Below are positions 36,824-45,700 of a stretch of 64,000 nt of DNA, in pieces; positions within the stretch are counted from its first letter, which is position 1, and each line of letters starts with the position of its first letter. The notes under the pieces were generated by a model, which searched no databases, was not told the origin of the DNA, and saw only the letters and a list, made by a program, of their open reading frames with translations. The position numbers and the translations under genes were made by a program. This DNA comes from CAZIFG01 sp964539135 (lineage in GTDB: Bacteria > Margulisbacteria > Marinamargulisbacteria > GCA-2716485 > CAZIFG01): the NCBI GenBank assembly GCA_964539135.1, contig CAZIFG010000007.1, positions 1 to 64,000 of the forward strand. The letters run 5' to 3'.

Positions 36824-36859
36824 AGTTCATAATACACTTTGTTTAAATTAAGGAGTTGA

Positions 36860-37399
36860 ATGAGTATGGCAGTTGGAGGCGTTTCTCCCAATAATCCAAA
36901 CGTAGGTATTGCCCGACCTTCGGCACAACAAATTTCCTTAAATGATGCGCTCAAAGAAATGACGCAACTGATGGGACAACTTCAGGCTGATCGCGCTGAT
37001 CTTACCAATGAATCCACCTCTACAAGCGCCACGTCTTTTATTGCCAACGCCGCTAAAGCCTTTGCTAAAAATGCCACGAGTGATACTCAAAAATCTCAAA
37101 AAACACGGGGTGCTGATTACGTTCCAGGTACTGAAGAAGCTGCGGCTCAATCCACTGGCCTTGTGGATGAGAAGGAAATTAAACGCAAACAGCGTGAGAA
37201 AAAACTTCAAGACCGCCTCCGGGATCTTTTGGACATTGTCAGCAATATGGATCTCGCCAAGCTCAGTGGTGAAGATCAAGAAGTTGTGGAAGAATTTTTA
37301 AATAATGCCCGTATTATTGGCAAATTAAATCGCGAATACGATCAGCTCTCGAAACAAGAAATCCTTTTAGAAGAAAAATTGAAAGCTCAAAAACAATAA
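36860..37399 (+). CDS. Coiled-coil protein, unknown
   Basis: 179-residue hydrophilic protein, helical with a probable coiled coil in the C-terminal third (KRKQREKKLQDRL and onward). No signal or membrane segment. AAGGAG stands 4 nt before the first ATG and 10 nt before a second at 36866. Near the N-terminus the coding sequence ATCCAAACGTAGGTATT (36894-36910) matches the right arm of the dispersed element except one base. It pairs with the following gene (9 bp gap). Confidence 0.7.
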   Translation: MSMAVGGVSPNNPNVGIARPSAQQISLNDALKEMTQLMGQLQADRADLTNESTSTSATSFIANAAKAFAKNATSDTQKSQKTRGADYVPGTEEAAAQSTGLVDEKEIKRKQREKKLQDRLRDLLDIVSNMDLAKLSGEDQEVVEEFLNNARIIGKLNREYDQLSKQEILLEEKLKAQKQ

Positions 37400-37408
37400 G
37401 GACCCTTA

Positions 37409-37720
37409 ATGGCCACCAAACGTCAGCTTACAAAACAGGAAACCCAACAAGCAATCCCCATTCTTAAGGAGTTTAATAAGCTTTCTAAGGCCTTTATTGG
37501 GCTTTTATCTCATAAAGTAGAGACGAAGAAAAAACGGGTTCATACCCTGTCTGTCTTGGTGAATGATTTTAAAATTCCGGTCGATACACGCTCCACATTA
37601 AGCATTACAACCTTTGATATTAGTCGCACCCAAATCAGTCGCAAAGGATCTGGAAAATTCAATCAACGCATGAAATGGGAAGCTGATTTTAGAAAACGCA
37701 ATCGCGGGATTGTGCTTTAA
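37409..37720 (+). CDS. Small basic protein, unknown
   Basis: 103-residue protein rich in Lys and Arg with a basic C-terminus (KFNQRMKWEADFRKRNRG). AAGGA lies 6 nt upstream. It is co-transcribed with the coiled-coil gene, and its charge complements that partner's acidic stretches. Function unknown; a complex of the two is a guess. Confidence 0.65.
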   Translation: MATKRQLTKQETQQAIPILKEFNKLSKAFIGLLSHKVETKKKRVHTLSVLVNDFKIPVDTRSTLSITTFDISRTQISRKGSGKFNQRMKWEADFRKRNRGIVL

Positions 37721-37728
37721 AAGGGTTC

Positions 37729-39084
37729 TTATTTCCCCACACAAAATCGACTAAAAATACCGTCGAGGACTTCTTCTGTTAAGGTTTCGCCACTTACCTC
37801 TCCTAGCTTTAAAATGGCGGCTTTTAAATCGATGGCAATCACATCATCCTCTAGATCTGTCTGAAGGCCCTCTATAAACCGTATAATGGCCGATTGTGCG
37901 GCTTTGATACTGGCCGCCTGCCTTACATTTGCCGTCCACTCTAATGCTGCTGGCTCTATTTTGGGAATCACATGCTCGTATAGATACTCTTTTAAAGGTG
38001 CTATGCCGCTGCTGTCTTTTGTATGGACACTCAAGGATGGGTACGGATATTCTGATATTTGCTTGCGCCACTCTCCGTTTGGTAAGTCTGCTTTTGTTTT
38101 TACCAGGACTACCGTTTTGCAGTCTTGAATGAGGCTTGCGACATGACGATCCTCTTTTGTTAAGGGGACGCTGCCATCCACAAGCCACAATACCACATCC
38201 GCTTTTTCTAGAAGCTCTGTTATCTTTTGAATGCCCAGGTGCTCAATATAATCGTCCGCGTCTCGAATGCCTGCTGTGTCTATTAGGGTACACCCTACTC
38301 CCCCCAATGTAATCGTCACCTCTAAATAATCGCGAGTGGTGCCTTTTTCTGGCGTCACAATGGCCCGATCTTTTCCTAAAAATGCATTCAAAAGTGACGA
38401 TTTACCGGCATTCGGAACCCCCACAATCACCAACGAGAGTCCGGATTTTATTTTTTCACCATAATCTCCATACTGGCTCATTTTAGATAGCATCTCGGCC
38501 TGTTCTACCAATTGATCGATGGTTTTGGGCCGATCTAAAGCAGGCACCTCATCTGGAAAATCAATAGAGCCTTCTACCTGTTCTAAAATTTCCATTAGGA
38601 CCGCTCTTATTTCTGTTATTTTAGTCATCAAGGCGCCCTTCAACTGCGTCATGGAAACACGATGCGCGGATTCGCTTTCCGCATGAATTAGATCAATAAC
38701 AGCTTCAGCCTGAGATAGCGTTAATTTTCCGTTAATAAATGCTCTTTTTGTATACTCTCCAGGGTCTGCCATTCTTGCCCCTAAACGCAGGGTCATTTCT
38801 ATTATTTTATTCAAACTATAGGGACTTCCATGCCCCTGAATTTCAACCACATCTTCCCCTGTATAAGAATGAGGGGCTTGAAAATAAAGCACACAGACAT
38901 CATCTATTTTTTCACCTGAAAAGGGATCTTTAATCGGGGTATAATACACATATCGGGGGGTTTTAATGGGTTTGTTAGCTAGGGCATTTATGATTTCAAG
39001 CGATCGGTCTCCCGATAAACGAACAACCCCTATGCCGCCAAGGCCCATAGGGGTTGCCAGTGATGAAATGGTCTCGAAAGCCAT
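37729..39084 (-). CDS. mnmE: tRNA modification GTPase MnmE
   Basis: 451-residue GTPase acting with MnmG to place the cmnm5 group on wobble U34. N-terminal folate-binding domain, helical domain, Ras-like G domain with GVPNAGKSS and DTAGIRD, and the C-terminal FCVGK (CxGK motif) are all present. It starts directly after the jag stop. Its partner mnmG lies at 57543-59414. Confidence 0.97.
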   Translation of the reverse strand: MAFETISSLATPMGLGGIGVVRLSGDRSLEIINALANKPIKTPRYVYYTPIKDPFSGEKIDDVCVLYFQAPHSYTGEDVVEIQGHGSPYSLNKIIEMTLRLGARMADPGEYTKRAFINGKLTLSQAEAVIDLIHAESESAHRVSMTQLKGALMTKITEIRAVLMEILEQVEGSIDFPDEVPALDRPKTIDQLVEQAEMLSKMSQYGDYGEKIKSGLSLVIVGVPNAGKSSLLNAFLGKDRAIVTPEKGTTRDYLEVTITLGGVGCTLIDTAGIRDADDYIEHLGIQKITELLEKADVVLWLVDGSVPLTKEDRHVASLIQDCKTVVLVKTKADLPNGEWRKQISEYPYPSLSVHTKDSSGIAPLKEYLYEHVIPKIEPAALEWTANVRQAASIKAAQSAIIRFIEGLQTDLEDDVIAIDLKAAILKLGEVSGETLTEEVLDGIFSRFCVGK

Positions 39085-39612
39085 TTAGATGCGTGTATCG
39101 TCTAAGCCATATTCCCTTGTAATGGATGAAAATTCATCTTGAAGCGTTTCTGAGGCTTCATTCCCTGTTCTTTTGGACTTAAATTTTCCTTGACCGTGAC
39201 GTCTATTTCTATAATCTTCCGCATCAATGACCACTCGAATGGGCACTGAAAATTCTCGAATCACAAAGTGACGTAATAAGGTTTGATATCCTTCTAAATT
39301 TTGGCCTTTTTTTCCAATAATTCGGCCTAAATCATCACCTGCATCATACACTTCTAAAATTAATTTATTGCCCTCTGTTTTTTTATGTCTTACCTGACCC
39401 TCAAATCGAGATAGCGTTAATATGGTGTTTAACTTTTCAATACAGTAAGACTCGATATCTGCTGTAATTTCATATTGAGGCTTCTCTTTCTTCTCATAAT
39501 GATACTCTGATTCCTTTTGTTTGCTTTTCGCATAATCTCTTTGCGCCGCATCTTCATCTGCCGTTGCTGATCTTCCACCTGTTAAAAAATCAAAAAATCC
39601 TCGTTTCAACAT
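39085..39612 (-). CDS. jag: Jag/KhpB-like KH-domain RNA-binding protein, R3H domain missing
   Basis: 175-residue protein with an N-terminal charged linker and a KH-like domain (GRIIGKKGQNLEGYQTLLRHF, then VVIDAEDYRNRR). In typical Jag/KhpB an R3H domain follows; here the chain ends after a short basic tail (GKFKSKRTGNEASETLQDEF...). The position between yidC and mnmE is the conserved one. Either the R3H domain was lost or this lineage has a short form; I see no frameshift. Confidence 0.88.
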   Translation of the reverse strand: MLKRGFFDFLTGGRSATADEDAAQRDYAKSKQKESEYHYEKKEKPQYEITADIESYCIEKLNTILTLSRFEGQVRHKKTEGNKLILEVYDAGDDLGRIIGKKGQNLEGYQTLLRHFVIREFSVPIRVVIDAEDYRNRRHGQGKFKSKRTGNEASETLQDEFSSITREYGLDDTRI

Positions 39613-39639
39613 GTTTACTTTCTCCTTGTTTACTGTTTT

Positions 39640-40323
39640 CTATGCTTCTTTAGGAATGATTTCCACATTCCCTGTTTTTTCTGGACGCATCATGTACCAC
39701 TGTTGTGCCGTCGACAATAAAGTCGATACTGTCCAATATAAGACCACTCCAGCTGCTAAATTCATTCCAAAGACTATCATAATGACGGGTGTAAACATCA
39801 TAAATTTTTTCTGTGCAGGATCTACTATCATCATTTTTTGAGACCAAAATGTTAAAGCGCCTAAAAAGACAGGTAAGAGATATGTGTGATCAGGAACCGA
39901 TAAATTGGACAACCAAAACGGAAAAAGTCCTGGAAATACCCCTGGTGCCGAAATGATGGCTTTAAATTGAGGGCTCAAAATAGCGTTATAAACAGCTAAA
40001 AAGAACGGAATTTGAACCAACATGGGCAAACACCCTTGAAAGGGATTCACGCCGTTCTTTTTATAAAGTGCCATGAGCTCTACTTGTGCTTGTTTCGGAT
40101 CATCCTTCATTCTTTCTTTTATTTTTTGGACTTCGGGATGAATTTTTTGCATGCCTTTCATGGAATTATACTGCTTCGCCATTAACGGAATAAACAACAC
40201 CTTAATGATTATAGTGAGTAGAATAATCGCCACCCCATAATTGGGAATGATGCCATAACTCCATTTCAAAAAGGGGATCATAATATCCTCGGACAATACT
40301 TTAATCGGGCCTAGCTCAAACAT
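39640..40323 (-). CDS. yidC: Membrane protein insertase YidC, short type
   Basis: 227-residue insertase with five membrane helices and the cytoplasmic hairpin (MKDDPKQAQVELMALYKKNGVNPFQGCLPMLVQIP). It lacks the large periplasmic domain of proteobacterial YidC, as in Gram-positives and some cyanobacterial-type forms. The start overlaps yidD by 13 bp. Confidence 0.95.
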   Translation of the reverse strand: MFELGPIKVLSEDIMIPFLKWSYGIIPNYGVAIILLTIIIKVLFIPLMAKQYNSMKGMQKIHPEVQKIKERMKDDPKQAQVELMALYKKNGVNPFQGCLPMLVQIPFFLAVYNAILSPQFKAIISAPGVFPGLFPFWLSNLSVPDHTYLLPVFLGALTFWSQKMMIVDPAQKKFMMFTPVIMIVFGMNLAAGVVLYWTVSTLLSTAQQWYMMRPEKTGNVEIIPKEA

Positions 40324-40562
40324 GATTTCTTACTCCTTACTGGGACTGGATCAAGGCCACCCTCATTTAAGGGGTGACATTTTAATACTCTCTTTGTGGC
40401 TAAAACAAGGCCTTTTCCGGGACCATGAATCTCCACTGCTTCTAAGGCATATTGTGAACAAGAAGGATAAAATCTGCAGGCTTTGGGCATAAACGGAGAG
40501 GCTATCATTTGGTATACCTTAATACATGCCGTTAAACTAAATGTCATTGATGTGTTAAGCAT
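40311..40562 (-). CDS. yidD: YidD membrane protein insertion efficiency factor
   Basis: About 83 residues with the family core CRFYPSCSQYALEAVEIHG and CHPLNEGGLDPVP. The start is uncertain: the ATG at 40562 overlaps the rnpA stop, while an ATG at 40574 has AAAGGA 10 nt upstream. It sits between rnpA and yidC as in most bacteria. Confidence 0.92.
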   Translation of the reverse strand: MLNTSMTFSLTACIKVYQMIASPFMPKACRFYPSCSQYALEAVEIHGPGKGLVLATKRVLKCHPLNEGGLDPVPVRSKKSCLS

Positions 40563-40908
40563 TCCAAAGATCATGTGCTTGAAGTCCTTTTGTAACATGA
40601 TATAAAAGTTGGGCTTCTGAGCTGTCTACAAGTTCTTTTTTTGCTATAAAAATCCAATCATGCCCTAGTTTTACATTCATTTGATTTTTCCTATACACTT
40701 CTTTTAAAAGTCGTTTCGCCCGATTGCGCTTTACTGAATTTCCTACTTTTTTCCCTGCAACAAACGCCACCTTAGGTGTCTCGCCTACCGCTTTTGCTAC
40801 ATAAACCCAACAATAGCGCGTCCCAAATTTTAGACAGTTTTTAAAAATAGACTCGAAATGTTTCTTCTTTTTAATTCTACCCTGACTTTGGGATAAAGTC
40901 ATCTGCAT
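40555..40908 (-). CDS. rnpA: Ribonuclease P protein component
   Basis: 117-residue basic protein. KKKKHFESIFKN and the RNR-like motif (KVGNSVKRNRAKRLLKEVYR) are visible. Its first ATG overlaps the rpmH stop (TAATG), and a second ATG two codons later is an alternative. It matures tRNA 5' ends with the RNase P RNA, which is not seen in this window. Confidence 0.95.
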   Translation of the reverse strand: MQMTLSQSQGRIKKKKHFESIFKNCLKFGTRYCWVYVAKAVGETPKVAFVAGKKVGNSVKRNRAKRLLKEVYRKNQMNVKLGHDWIFIAKKELVDSSEAQLLYHVTKGLQAHDLWNA

Positions 40909-41042
40909 TATACAGCGATTTGATGTCTTCCTTTTCGGCGTCTGGCATTTAAAAGGCGTCTGCCGCCTACAGATCCCATTCTAACTAGAAATCCATGTTT
41001 TTTATGTCTTTTTCTTTTATTGGGTTGAAATGGTCGTTTCAT
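40908..41042 (-). CDS. rpmH: Ribosomal protein L34
   Basis: 44-residue protein: MKRPFQPNKRKRHKKHGFL then VRMGSVGGRRLLNARRRKGR, the complete L34 signature. AGGTAGG precedes the ATG. The stop TAA shares bases with the rnpA ATG. It heads the conserved rpmH-rnpA-yidD-yidC-jag-mnmE cluster. dnaA, often next to rpmH, is not here; aroC is. Confidence 0.97.
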   Translation of the reverse strand: MKRPFQPNKRKRHKKHGFLVRMGSVGGRRLLNARRRKGRHQIAV

Positions 41043-41109
41043 ATTTACCTACCTGTTTAATCTCTTAAATTTTTTGACATCGACGTGTCGATTCCTAAAA
41101 AGGACCTTT

Positions 41110-41138
41110 ATCTTATCAGTGTGGCTCCCAGCCGTCAA
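41110..41138 (-). promoter_or_regulatory. Promoter of the rpmH cluster
   Basis: Minus strand TTGACG (41133-41138), 17 bp spacer, TAAGAT (41110-41115). The leader of about 60 nt contains a perfect small inverted repeat, ATCGAC-GT-GTCGAT, around 41080-41095. Confidence 0.65.
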
Positions 41139-41175
41139 TGCAGCTTTCGTGATATTACAGGCTAAATCCCACTCT

Positions 41176-42249
41176 TTAAACTCTCATTTTTTGTCTTAGG
41201 GCATGATCCATCAATACCAAGGCGGCCATTGCATCTACAATGGGGACAGCCCTTGGTAATACACAGGGGTCATGGCGTCCTTTAGCTGCCAATTGTGTTT
41301 CTAATCCCATTTTTGTTACGGTCTCCTGCGCTTTAAAAATGGTCCCGGTCGGCTTAAAGGCTACTTCAAACAGAATATCCTCTCCATTTGAAATACCGCC
41401 TTGAATGCCTCCTGAATGGTTGGTTTTTGTGCGAATTCGATCTTCATCCCAATAAAAGGGGTCATTGTGCATGGATCCTTTCATTTTAGCGCCTTCAAAT
41501 CCTGCGCCCACTTGAAAGCCCATGGTTGCCGGAATGGACATCATGGCTTTCGCAAAATCTGCTTTTAACTTATCAAATACAGGCTCTCCCCAACCTGCAG
41601 GTACGCCTCGAATCACCGTTCCGACAATACCGCCTAAAGAATCTCCTTCCTTCCGAGCCGCCTCTATTGCCTGTATCATGGCCTCATATTCTGGCGCCGG
41701 ACATCTGACGATATTGCTATCCACCTGTACCCGTGACACCGTTTCCGTATCCACTGCGGCGCGAATCTCATGAACCTGCTTTACATATGAAATAATCTCC
41801 ACATTGTACTGCTCTTTAAGCCAAATTTGAGCCACTGCTCCAGCAGCCACTCTGGCAGCTGTTTCTCTCGCGCTGGCCCGGCCCCCACCCCGATAATCTC
41901 GGATTCCATATTTGGCATCATAGGTAAAATCAGCATGAGAGGGTCTATAGACATCTTTTAAATGATCGTAGGCTTTTGAGTTTTGATCTTTATTTTGAAT
42001 GATTAAGGTTAATGGGGTCCCCGTTGTTTTGCCTTCAAAAATACCGGATACAATTTCAACACAGTCGCCTTCATCTCGCGGCGTTGTAATGTGACTTTGT
42101 CCTGGTCGCCTTCGGTCTAACTCATGTTGAATGTCGGCTTCTGTTAATTTTAAATGAGGCGGGCATCCGTCAATAATAACGCCCAAGGATTTTCCATGCG
42201 ATTCTCCCCATGTTGTGATTTTAAAACAGGTCCCGAAACTATTCCCCAC
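41176..42249 (-). CDS. aroC: Chorismate synthase
   Basis: Last common step of the shikimate pathway, FMN-dependent. 357 residues; SFGTCFKITTWGESHGK, the RPGQSHITTPRDEGD segment and GGRASARETAARVAAGA are family signatures. The start is GTG (42247-42249) with AAAGGAAG upstream. It follows bolA by 2 bp. The pathway's first enzyme is at 180-1202. Confidence 0.96.
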   Translation of the reverse strand: MGNSFGTCFKITTWGESHGKSLGVIIDGCPPHLKLTEADIQHELDRRRPGQSHITTPRDEGDCVEIVSGIFEGKTTGTPLTLIIQNKDQNSKAYDHLKDVYRPSHADFTYDAKYGIRDYRGGGRASARETAARVAAGAVAQIWLKEQYNVEIISYVKQVHEIRAAVDTETVSRVQVDSNIVRCPAPEYEAMIQAIEAARKEGDSLGGIVGTVIRGVPAGWGEPVFDKLKADFAKAMMSIPATMGFQVGAGFEGAKMKGSMHNDPFYWDEDRIRTKTNHSGGIQGGISNGEDILFEVAFKPTGTIFKAQETVTKMGLETQLAAKGRHDPCVLPRAVPIVDAMAALVLMDHALRQKMRV

Positions 42250-42251
42250 GC

Positions 42252-42518
42252 TTAAGACTTCCTTTCTGCCGGTGTTATGGCTTGAATTTCTAGAGCATGA
42301 ATACCCCAGTTTTTAAAGTCTAAAACCGCATAAACCTTCTGATGTCTTTTAATGGTTGAAAGACCTTCAAAACAGGGCGAAACCACAATGGCTTTAAAAT
42401 GAGAATTCCCGCCTTTAGGCGCACTTCGATGCCCGGCATGATGATGACTATTATCTATAATCTTCACGTAAGTCGCATTTAGGTCATACATGAGCGTTTT
42501 GGCAAGTTTATGTTTCAT
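42252..42518 (-). CDS. BolA/IbaG family protein
   Basis: 88 residues. HHHAGH near position 26, SHFKAIVVSPCFEGLSTIKRHQKVY, and the C-terminal HALEIQAITP match the BolA fold, including the conserved invariant His. BolA proteins bind [2Fe-2S] with monothiol glutaredoxins. First gene of a unit with aroC. A weak extended -10 (TGTTAAACT) lies nine bases upstream of the ATG. Confidence 0.88.
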   Translation of the reverse strand: MKHKLAKTLMYDLNATYVKIIDNSHHHAGHRSAPKGGNSHFKAIVVSPCFEGLSTIKRHQKVYAVLDFKNWGIHALEIQAITPAERKS

Positions 42519-42530
42519 TGTGAAAACAGT

Positions 42531-42560
42531 TTAACATAGGCGTTTCTTTTATGGTATAAT
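42531..42560 (+). promoter_or_regulatory. Promoter of the PgsA-PssA fusion gene (leaderless)
   Basis: TTAACA (42531-42536), 18 bp spacer, TATAAT (42555-42560) with an extended TG at 42552-42553. Seven bases separate it from the ATG and no ribosome-binding site is present. Confidence 0.7.
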
Positions 42561-42567
42561 TTCATTT

Positions 42568-43914
42568 ATGTTCATTAAAAAACAACACTGGGCCAATCTT
42601 ATTACCTTAAGTCGCATTCTTGGCGTCTGTTTTCTCTTTCTCATTCCGCCGTTTACAACCAACAAAATGGTGATTGGGGCTATTCTGCTGTACACGGTAC
42701 TTGCCCTTACCGATCTTTTAGATGGTTGGATTGCGCGTAAATATAAAACCGTCTCTGATTTGGGTAAAATTCTCGACCCTTTAGCGGATAAAATTCTCGT
42801 CCTTATTTTTTTACCTCTTTTATCTATGGGTGTTATTGGGGCCTTCCCTGTTTTTATTGTACTTGCACGCGAATTTGCCATTATGGGCGTTCGGGTTTTT
42901 TCAGCTAAACATGGTCTTATTATCCCCGCTAGTCCCTGGGGTAAAATTAAAACCGGTATTGTGCTCCCGCTTTGTGGCGTTTTATTGGCGCGCATTTCGG
43001 TTGAGGCCGTTTCACTGCCTTTGATTTTACAGCCCATCGAATTTTTAAGGCTTTGGGTCTATTCCTGGCCCCAATGGATTATTACCGCATGGATTTGGGC
43101 CATGGTTCTCTCTACAGTTGTCTCTTTTCTGGATTACTTTTTTAAATTTTTATGGCAACGCCATCTTAAGTTGGCTGAAGGAGATGTTAAAAAAGCGAAG
43201 AAATCTCTTGCCAGTTATATCCCCAACACCATTACTTTTATTAATTTAATCAGTGGATTTATCTCCTGCTATTACTCTCTTCAGGGGAATATTACCCTTG
43301 CCGCTGCATGGATTTTAACGGGCGTCCTCTTGGATGCCAGTGATGGTAAAATTGCCCGCGCCTTAGGTGTTTTCTCTAAATTTGGTGCTCAACTGGATTC
43401 TAAGGCGGATTTCATGACTTTTGGGATTGCTCCTGGCGTTTTAATCTTTGCCTTTACCTCCTCTTTATCTTTTTCCTACGCGCCTTATTTAGGGGCTCTT
43501 TTGGGGTTTGCCTTTTATGCCTCTGTTCATTTTAGGCTGCGTCGATTTGATAAGGGCGGGCATTCTGACTTTTTTGAAGGCCTACCTTCTCCGGCTGGCG
43601 CTACTTATCTTTGCCTTTTTGTTGTGTCTCAGCATCTACACTACCCCATCATTACTCTCATTATGGCGGTTATCTGCGCTCTGCTCATGATTTCTACGTT
43701 TCAGTACCCTCATAACAGCATTTCTAATAAAGTCCTTCTTTTTCGATGGGCACGCATGCCCTCTTTGATTTTTTGGTTTGTCACTCTTTTTCAATTGTTT
43801 GGAGCGCCTATCCCTGCGACTTTCTTTATTCCTGAAATCTTGTTTGTATTAACAGGACCTTATTTATTCGCGCCTGTGATTCTTTACCTATTTCCGATTA
43901 AATCCGATCACTAA
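42568..43914 (+). CDS. Fused PgsA-PssA: two CDP-alcohol phosphatidyltransferase domains
   Basis: 448 residues in one intact frame. Domain 1 (about 1-190) resembles phosphatidylglycerophosphate synthase, with the D-G-x2-A-R-x8-G-x3-D-x3-D motif at Asp52, Gly53, Ala56, Arg57, Gly66, Asp70 and Asp74. Domain 2 (about 215-448) resembles phosphatidylserine synthase, starting PNTITFINLISGF with the motif at Asp259, Gly260, Ala263, Arg264, Gly273, Asp277 and Asp281. Both active sites look complete. The two enzymes compete for CDP-diacylglycerol, so fusion would fix their ratio. Which alcohol each domain uses is inferred. Confidence 0.85.
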   Translation: MFIKKQHWANLITLSRILGVCFLFLIPPFTTNKMVIGAILLYTVLALTDLLDGWIARKYKTVSDLGKILDPLADKILVLIFLPLLSMGVIGAFPVFIVLAREFAIMGVRVFSAKHGLIIPASPWGKIKTGIVLPLCGVLLARISVEAVSLPLILQPIEFLRLWVYSWPQWIITAWIWAMVLSTVVSFLDYFFKFLWQRHLKLAEGDVKKAKKSLASYIPNTITFINLISGFISCYYSLQGNITLAAAWILTGVLLDASDGKIARALGVFSKFGAQLDSKADFMTFGIAPGVLIFAFTSSLSFSYAPYLGALLGFAFYASVHFRLRRFDKGGHSDFFEGLPSPAGATYLCLFVVSQHLHYPIITLIMAVICALLMISTFQYPHNSISNKVLLFRWARMPSLIFWFVTLFQLFGAPIPATFFIPEILFVLTGPYLFAPVILYLFPIKSDH

Positions 43915-43921
43915 CAGGGCT

Positions 43922-44066
43922 GGGGCTGTTGGTTGCGAAATGCCTATTTTGGCCATCTGCCGTGTTATCCTCGTCCTCAAGTCCTCATTTATTATAATAA
44001 ACTCCGGGCTTTCGAACTCGGAATGCCTTGCATCTGATCCAAACGTAGACATTTCGCAATAGCCCC
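43922..44066 (+). mobile_element. Dispersed MITE-like element, copy E
   Basis: 145 bp long form with a four-base expansion in the left terminal repeat (GGGGCTGTTGGTTGCGAAAT) and a good right terminus. It fills the gap between the convergent PgsA-PssA and metG genes. Its flanks (GGGCT and GGTTT) do not form an exact duplication. Confidence 0.93.
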
Positions 44067-44077
44067 GGTTTAAGGGC

Positions 44078-45700
44078 CTAAAACGGATCTAAAATCAGTT
44101 TCTCAACTTGATCTTTTTCAAGACGGCTCGCCACATGAACATAATCATGAATCGCATGATTTTCACGTATTTCATCTATTTGAGATAAATTTAGATTGGG
44201 CTCATTTAAAAAATGTGCCAATTGATGCGTGATTTCGGGTAAAATCGGACTTAAATACACCGATAACAGTCTCAGCGCATTTAACCCGGATGTACAGACC
44301 GCGGCTGCAGCCTCTGGGCTTTCTTTAACAAGCGCCCAAGGGGCCTTTGCATCAATGTATTGATTGACCCTATCTGCAAGCCCCATAATCCCTCTCATGG
44401 CTTTGCTGTATCCTAAGGCCTCATAATCTTCAAAAATCTCTGATTTTGCATCCTGGATCGCTTGAATCAAAGACTTGCCATCTGGATCACAGGTCGTCAT
44501 CCTGCCGCCACATTTTTTATTGAGTACCGACCCCAACCTGCTGGCAATGTTTATAAATTTTCCCAACACATCCGAATTTACTCTTAACATGAAATCATCT
44601 AAGTTTAAATCGAGATCATCCCGGGTTCCAGACAACTTTGCGGCATAGTAATAGCGTAAAAATTCGGGATTTAAATGCTTTAAATAGCTCTTTGCCAGTA
44701 TAAATGTCCCTCTGCTCTTAGACATTTTTTCGCCATTTACCGTTAAAAATCCATGGACATTAATTTTTGAAGGCAACTGATACTTGGAAGCTTGCAACAT
44801 TGCTGGCCAAAACAAGGTATGGAAATAGACAATATCTTTTCCGATAAAATGATGGATTTCATAGGCACCAGATCGCCAAATTTCTTCTAATTTTTCAGTT
44901 GCTTTCACACAGTCCAATGTTGCTGAAATATACCCTACAGGTGCGTCTAACCATACATAAAAATATTTGGCGCTTGTTCCTGGGATTTTAAATCCGAAAT
45001 AAGGCTCATCTCTGCTAATGTCCCAATCCTTTAAGCCCGCATCAAACCACTCCTGGAGCTTCTTTTTTACATCTTCCTGGACCACGCCTGTTTCTAACCA
45101 GTCTTTAATCCCGGATTCAAATTTTGAAACTTGAAAAAAATAATGCTCGGATTTTTTGACCACAGGACGATCGCCAGATATTACTGAGTACGGCTCGATC
45201 AAATCCATAGGGCTGTAGGTTGAAGAACATACTTCACAGGTATCCCCATATTGATCTTTTGCCTGACAGGATGGACAAGTTCCCTTTACAAATCGGTCTG
45301 GCAAAAACATCTTATCTGTTTCTGAATATAGCTGAGCCACCTGTCGGGTGACGATTGCGCCTGCCTGTTTCGCGCATTCAAATATCGCCTCAGATAACAC
45401 TCGATTACTTTCTGAATGCGTGGACCCATAATAAGAAAATTGAATGTTAAAGGCCGCAAAATCGTCTTGATGTTCCTGCCTGAATTTTTCAACCAACTGC
45501 TCCGGTGTTATACCTTCTTTCTTCGCATTTAACATAATGGGTGTGCCATGTGTGTCAGACGCACAAATATAGAGACATTCGTTTCCCAATAGACGCTGGA
45601 CTCTCACCCAAATGTCCGTTTGAATATACTCGACCAAATGCCCCAAATGAATGTGCCCATTGGCATATGGCAAAGCTGAAGTCACCAGTAGCTTTCTCAC
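44078..45700 (-). CDS. metG: Methionyl-tRNA synthetase
   Basis: 540 residues. HLGH (18-21), a zinc knob with CPSCQAKDQYGDTCEVC, and KMSKS in the second half are present. It lacks the C-terminal tRNA-binding (EMAP-like) domain found in longer forms. The start is GTG (45698-45700), overlapping the tyrS stop as GTGA. Confidence 0.95.
   Translation of the reverse strand: MRKLLVTSALPYANGHIHLGHLVEYIQTDIWVRVQRLLGNECLYICASDTHGTPIMLNAKKEGITPEQLVEKFRQEHQDDFAAFNIQFSYYGSTHSESNRVLSEAIFECAKQAGAIVTRQVAQLYSETDKMFLPDRFVKGTCPSCQAKDQYGDTCEVCSSTYSPMDLIEPYSVISGDRPVVKKSEHYFFQVSKFESGIKDWLETGVVQEDVKKKLQEWFDAGLKDWDISRDEPYFGFKIPGTSAKYFYVWLDAPVGYISATLDCVKATEKLEEIWRSGAYEIHHFIGKDIVYFHTLFWPAMLQASKYQLPSKINVHGFLTVNGEKMSKSRGTFILAKSYLKHLNPEFLRYYYAAKLSGTRDDLDLNLDDFMLRVNSDVLGKFINIASRLGSVLNKKCGGRMTTCDPDGKSLIQAIQDAKSEIFEDYEALGYSKAMRGIMGLADRVNQYIDAKAPWALVKESPEAAAAVCTSGLNALRLLSVYLSPILPEITHQLAHFLNEPNLNLSQIDEIRENHAIHDYVHVASRLEKDQVEKLILDPF

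Noticed and set aside
42549..43037. 162-residue minus-strand frame under the PgsA domain
   Set aside because: Antisense shadow of the phosphatidyltransferase coding sequence; basic Arg/Lys/Thr-rich composition typical of such shadows.
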